Shown here one piece after another: positions 30,336 to 33,020 of a DNA stretch of 33,020 bases. The stretch's first letter is position 1, and every line of letters starts with the position of its first letter. The position numbers were made by a program, and so were the translations under genes. This stretch comes from UBA8516 sp035457865 (GTDB lineage: Archaea > Thermoproteota > Nitrososphaeria > Nitrososphaerales > Nitrosopumilaceae), in contig DATIAR010000078.1 of NCBI GenBank assembly GCA_035457865.1, forward strand, positions 1-33,020, given 5' to 3'. Under the pieces are notes generated by a model. The model did not search any database and was not told where the DNA came from. It saw only the letters and a program-made list of their open reading frames with translations.

Positions 30336-31133
30336 GTGCTTGCAGAGTCATTATACATAGATTGGAATAATTCCTTCGAGATTTTAGATAAGGCATACGA
30401 GTCAGGTTTATTCGTATTAATTATAGGTCCAAAAGGTACTGGAAAGACAACCCTTGTTCGTGAGTTTGCAGCAAAAAAAGGCGTCAAACTTGAATCGGTA
30501 AACTTTAGCTTAAGAACACGTGAGAGTCATCTAGTAGGTTCGAAAAGTTTGGAAAATGGTTCCATTGGTTTTGATGAAGGCATATTGGTAAAATCAATGA
30601 GAGAAGGAAATATGCTTTATCTTGATGAGATAAATGCAGCTGAGGCAGATGTTTTGTTAAGATTAGATGAAGCATTAGATGATAGGAGGCAGATCATTCT
30701 AAAAGAATCAGGTGGGGAATTAATCCAGGCAAACAGTGATTGGTTTGTCGTTGCAACAATTAATCCATTAACACATGTTGGAACAAAAGAACTTCCCCCA
30801 CAGATTCTCAGTAGATTTCCCGTAAGAATAAGACTAGAATACCCACCAGAAGAGATTGAATTACAAATTGTTAAAAAATACATTTCTGGCTCAAATGACA
30901 AAGAACTTTTACAAGGAATCAAGCTTGCAAATTTGTTACGACAAGCTGCTGCAGTAGAGGAATTGTATTATTCGCCAAGCTTACGAGAAACAATAGCATT
31001 TGGTAAGCTCCTCGATGCTGGCCTAAAACCAAGACAAGCTGCAGATATTGTCTTTGCCAATGTATATTCACAGTGGGGTAATATCGAGTATCAAAAGGTC
31101 AGCGACATCATAACGTCAATGTTTGGCAACTGA
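30336..31133 (+). CDS. MoxR-type AAA+ ATPase
   Basis: A 265-residue ATPase with Walker A GPKGTGKT (31-38), Walker B LDEI (Asp97, Glu98), sensor and arginine-finger region LPPQILSRFPVRIRLEY, and a small helical lid. It resembles the MoxR/CobS/NorQ group that remodels or inserts cofactors into partner enzymes together with VWA proteins. It begins at GTG 30336, leaderless distance from a TATA box, and overlaps the VWA gene by 1 nt. The client enzyme is unknown; CobS-like cobalt chelation is one possibility. Confidence 0.88.
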   Translation: MLAESLYIDWNNSFEILDKAYESGLFVLIIGPKGTGKTTLVREFAAKKGVKLESVNFSLRTRESHLVGSKSLENGSIGFDEGILVKSMREGNMLYLDEINAAEADVLLRLDEALDDRRQIILKESGGELIQANSDWFVVATINPLTHVGTKELPPQILSRFPVRIRLEYPPEEIELQIVKKYISGSNDKELLQGIKLANLLRQAAAVEELYYSPSLRETIAFGKLLDAGLKPRQAADIVFANVYSQWGNIEYQKVSDIITSMFGN

Positions 31134-32695
31134 TGCAATCATTACACCTTAGAAATGACACATTACTTGAAATCGCTACTTTCCTTGTAAGAAGATGGTC
31201 TGAAAAGAACATTTCAGTAGGTATTAGTGAACAAAAAGAAATCCAGACAAAATTAAAAGAAAACAGGGTAGTCATGTATCCTTTGGATCATTACGTTGGG
31301 ACTGACTTTCAAAAATACAGACAGTTTAGGACTGCCTTGTGGTATGAAGCAATGAGAGTAAAACACTGTACAAAAATCCTAAGCAATGATCATGCTTTTG
31401 GTTTTTTGCTTAATACTCTTGAAACTAGACGAATTGAAACCATAGGTAGAAGGCAATGGCGCGGAATGGATGAAGAGATAATATTCAGTTATGGTTTTGC
31501 CTGGCTTTACAGACCTCTTTTGAACTCTCTTTATGGAAAAACGAGAATAGCAGAGGCATTTTCTCAGTATTTCTTGATGGGTGATATCAAAGGTGAAGTT
31601 AATCCAAGTCAGTTTGACAAAATTGTAAAAGCTGCTGAATTTGCAAAAGAATTTGTTAAAGAATCAATAGAAAAGAATCATGGTACAGAATGGCTTGAGA
31701 AAAAGATTCCAGAGATTATTAAAATTTTAGAATTAGATGCGTTGATAACAATCCCGCTGTCAGTACCAAAGATTGGTAGCGGTATTGCAATATCAGAAGA
31801 GGATTTTGTAAAAACGCTTGGAAAGATAGCAAAATTCCGTGAGAGTGATTTTGGTGATCTCGATCCGAAGCGAATTGTTGAAGGAAAGACCGTTTTTGAA
31901 GAGTTCAAGGTGTTACTAGAAGAGAATCAAATAAATGAAAATAGGGGACTGAGTGCTGAAAACATCGGAATTAGTGTTCCTAGTTCCATGAATGTTGATG
32001 AAACAATGATTTATGACACAGATCTTGTAAACAATCTAAAAGCTAAATTCAAGGAATGGAAGACGGGTTGGAAAGAACAACATGTTAGCAGGGGTGATGA
32101 GTTTGACGAAGAAACCTACATTGAGGGACATAGCCCATTTCTTACAGACAAAAAGATTACAATAAAAACAAGAATCGTCATATTACTTGACCATTCCTCA
32201 AGTATAGCAAACGAGCAGGTACAATACAAAAAAGCAACCTTGGCCTTATGTGAAGTACTTGCGTTTTTAAAAGTAAAATTCTCAGTTTATGCGTTTAATA
32301 CAGAACAGAAACAGGTAACATGCTGGCTAATCAAACCAGAAAATATCAAGTGGAATAACATGGCTGCAAAAAGATTAGCCCAGATAAAAGCAAATGGTGG
32401 CACTCCCCTAGCTGAAGTTTATTCACTAATGCTTCCAATGATACGCTCAAAAAAACCAGACATATTCCTTACTTTGTCTGATGGCGAACCGTCAGACCCT
32501 GACGCTGTTCGTGTAATGGCAAATACATTCAAGCTTTTAGGTATCAAGATGGTTGCAATTGGAGTGGGTCCAAGTCCAATGATATCGACAATAATTGCTA
32601 GTAATCTAAAGCATCTTGGATATGAAAATACTCTTGCGGTCAGTAGGTTAAATGACATACCAAATAGAGTTCTAAATGTTTTAGGAAGAAATTGA
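31133..32695 (+). CDS. VWA-domain protein, partner of the MoxR ATPase
   Basis: A 520-residue protein. The N-terminal ~330 residues are helical and unassigned, with a His/Arg-rich part (TRRIETIGRRQWRGMDEE). The C-terminal von Willebrand factor A domain has a complete MIDAS: DxSxS at Asp353-Ser355-Ser357 (LLDHSSS), Thr in NGGTPLAEVY and Asp in LSDGEPSDPD. This architecture is like CobT/NorD/CoxE partners of MoxR-type ATPases. It overlaps the AAA+ gene by 1 nt (TGATG) and is followed by an ASCH gene after an overlap-free junction. Substrate unknown. Confidence 0.88.
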   Translation: MQSLHLRNDTLLEIATFLVRRWSEKNISVGISEQKEIQTKLKENRVVMYPLDHYVGTDFQKYRQFRTALWYEAMRVKHCTKILSNDHAFGFLLNTLETRRIETIGRRQWRGMDEEIIFSYGFAWLYRPLLNSLYGKTRIAEAFSQYFLMGDIKGEVNPSQFDKIVKAAEFAKEFVKESIEKNHGTEWLEKKIPEIIKILELDALITIPLSVPKIGSGIAISEEDFVKTLGKIAKFRESDFGDLDPKRIVEGKTVFEEFKVLLEENQINENRGLSAENIGISVPSSMNVDETMIYDTDLVNNLKAKFKEWKTGWKEQHVSRGDEFDEETYIEGHSPFLTDKKITIKTRIVILLDHSSSIANEQVQYKKATLALCEVLAFLKVKFSVYAFNTEQKQVTCWLIKPENIKWNNMAAKRLAQIKANGGTPLAEVYSLMLPMIRSKKPDIFLTLSDGEPSDPDAVRVMANTFKLLGIKMVAIGVGPSPMISTIIASNLKHLGYENTLAVSRLNDIPNRVLNVLGRN

Positions 32696-33020
32696 ATGAA
32701 GTGTTTGTCAGTATCACAGCCTTATGCTGATCTTATAGTTCAAGGTAAAAAAACAATTGAACTTAGAACATGGAATACAAAATATCGTGGCGAATTTCTA
32801 GTTCATGCTCCATTTAAGATTAAAAAAGATGCATGTAAAAAACTAGGATTTGATGAGACAAAGCTTCGAACTGGAGTTATCATAGGTAAAGTTGAGATTT
32901 ATGATGTAAAAATATACAACTCAGTTTCTGAATTAAAATTAGACTACAAAAAGCATTTTGCCACTGAGGAATTTTTACAACACAAGTATGGGTTTTTACT
33001 TAGGAAACCACGCCAACTAA
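32696..33020 (+). CDS. ASCH-domain protein (3'-partial)
   Basis: At least 108 residues of a PUA-like ASCH domain: CLSVSQPYADLIVQGKKTIELRTWNTKYRGEFLVHAPFK, with the conserved GKKTxExR signature. A later strand is TGVIIGKVEIYDVKIYNS. ASCH proteins bind RNA or nucleotides, and some are hydrolases; the specific role is unknown. The ATG follows the VWA stop directly (TGA-ATG), so it is probably part of the same operon. The gene runs off the right edge of the window. Confidence 0.88.
   Translation, partial: MKCLSVSQPYADLIVQGKKTIELRTWNTKYRGEFLVHAPFKIKKDACKKLGFDETKLRTGVIIGKVEIYDVKIYNSVSELKLDYKKHFATEEFLQHKYGFLLRKPRQL

Noticed and set aside
1..33020. CRISPR arrays, insertion sequences, prophage or toxin-antitoxin modules
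   Set aside because: No regularly spaced repeats, transposase, integrase or antitoxin-like pair was found; the solitary methylase is not accompanied by mobile genes.

Overview
The window is from an ammonia-oxidising archaeon of the Nitrososphaerota (Thaumarchaeota), most likely the group I.1a / Nitrosopumilales lineage. It carries amoA, amoX, amoC and amoB with archaeal-type sequences. Other archaeal hallmarks are intron-containing tRNAs, TATA boxes about 26 bases upstream of leaderless starts, archaeal ribosomal proteins S15 and S3Ae, archaeal PheST and TrpRS, Pcc1 and a geranylgeranyl reductase family enzyme. The DNA is AT-rich (GC roughly one third by eye), with GC-rich islands at RNA genes. 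The genus cannot be fixed from sequence reading alone.

Layout. Positions 1-1261 (minus) hold the PLP synthase pair pdxT (partial) and pdxS. Positions 1287-5514 hold small and mostly unassigned genes: a membrane-anchored protein, tRNA-Trp with two introns, two small zinc proteins, a HELSHE-motif protein, a class I methyltransferase, a stand-alone Lrp/AsnC ligand-binding domain and an EVE-domain protein. A GC-rich, structured, unassigned RNA candidate lies at 5565-5710. Then come pheT-pheS (minus) and trpS (plus), which diverge from one apparently shared TATA box. Positions 9963-12450 hold lineage-specific proteins, the pantetheine-phosphate adenylyltransferase and a secreted FxLYD-like protein.

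Positions 12530-18806 hold four tRNA genes (Ala, Ile with intron, Leu with two introns, Thr), a thioredoxin-fold protein and a polyhydroxyalkanoate locus. That locus comprises an alpha/beta hydrolase, a phasin-like protein ending in an AbrB domain, and phaE-phaC. Beside it are a small conserved protein and a winged-helix regulator with a degenerate B12-binding-like domain and a strong palindrome upstream. A solitary Dam-type adenine methylase abuts tRNA-Thr.

Positions 19821-23866 are the ammonia monooxygenase region. amoA, amoX and amoC are on the minus strand, each with its own TATA box. amoB is divergent, followed by a membrane-anchored protein, and then come two adjacent small membrane proteins that are good candidates for the extra AMO subunits AmoY/AmoZ. 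Positions 23982-28637 form a compact information-processing run: rps15, a RecJ-like DHH nuclease, pcc1, serS, rps3ae, a COG1325-type RNA-binding protein and a small Pop5-like protein. A box C/D sRNA candidate follows, then a geranylgeranyl reductase family flavoprotein, a MoxR-type AAA+ ATPase with its VWA partner, and a partial ASCH-domain protein.

No CRISPR array, insertion sequence, prophage or toxin-antitoxin pair was seen. The items most worth follow-up are the unassigned RNA at 5565-5710, the amo-linked small membrane genes, the PHA locus with its nearby palindromic motif, and the multi-intron tRNAs.
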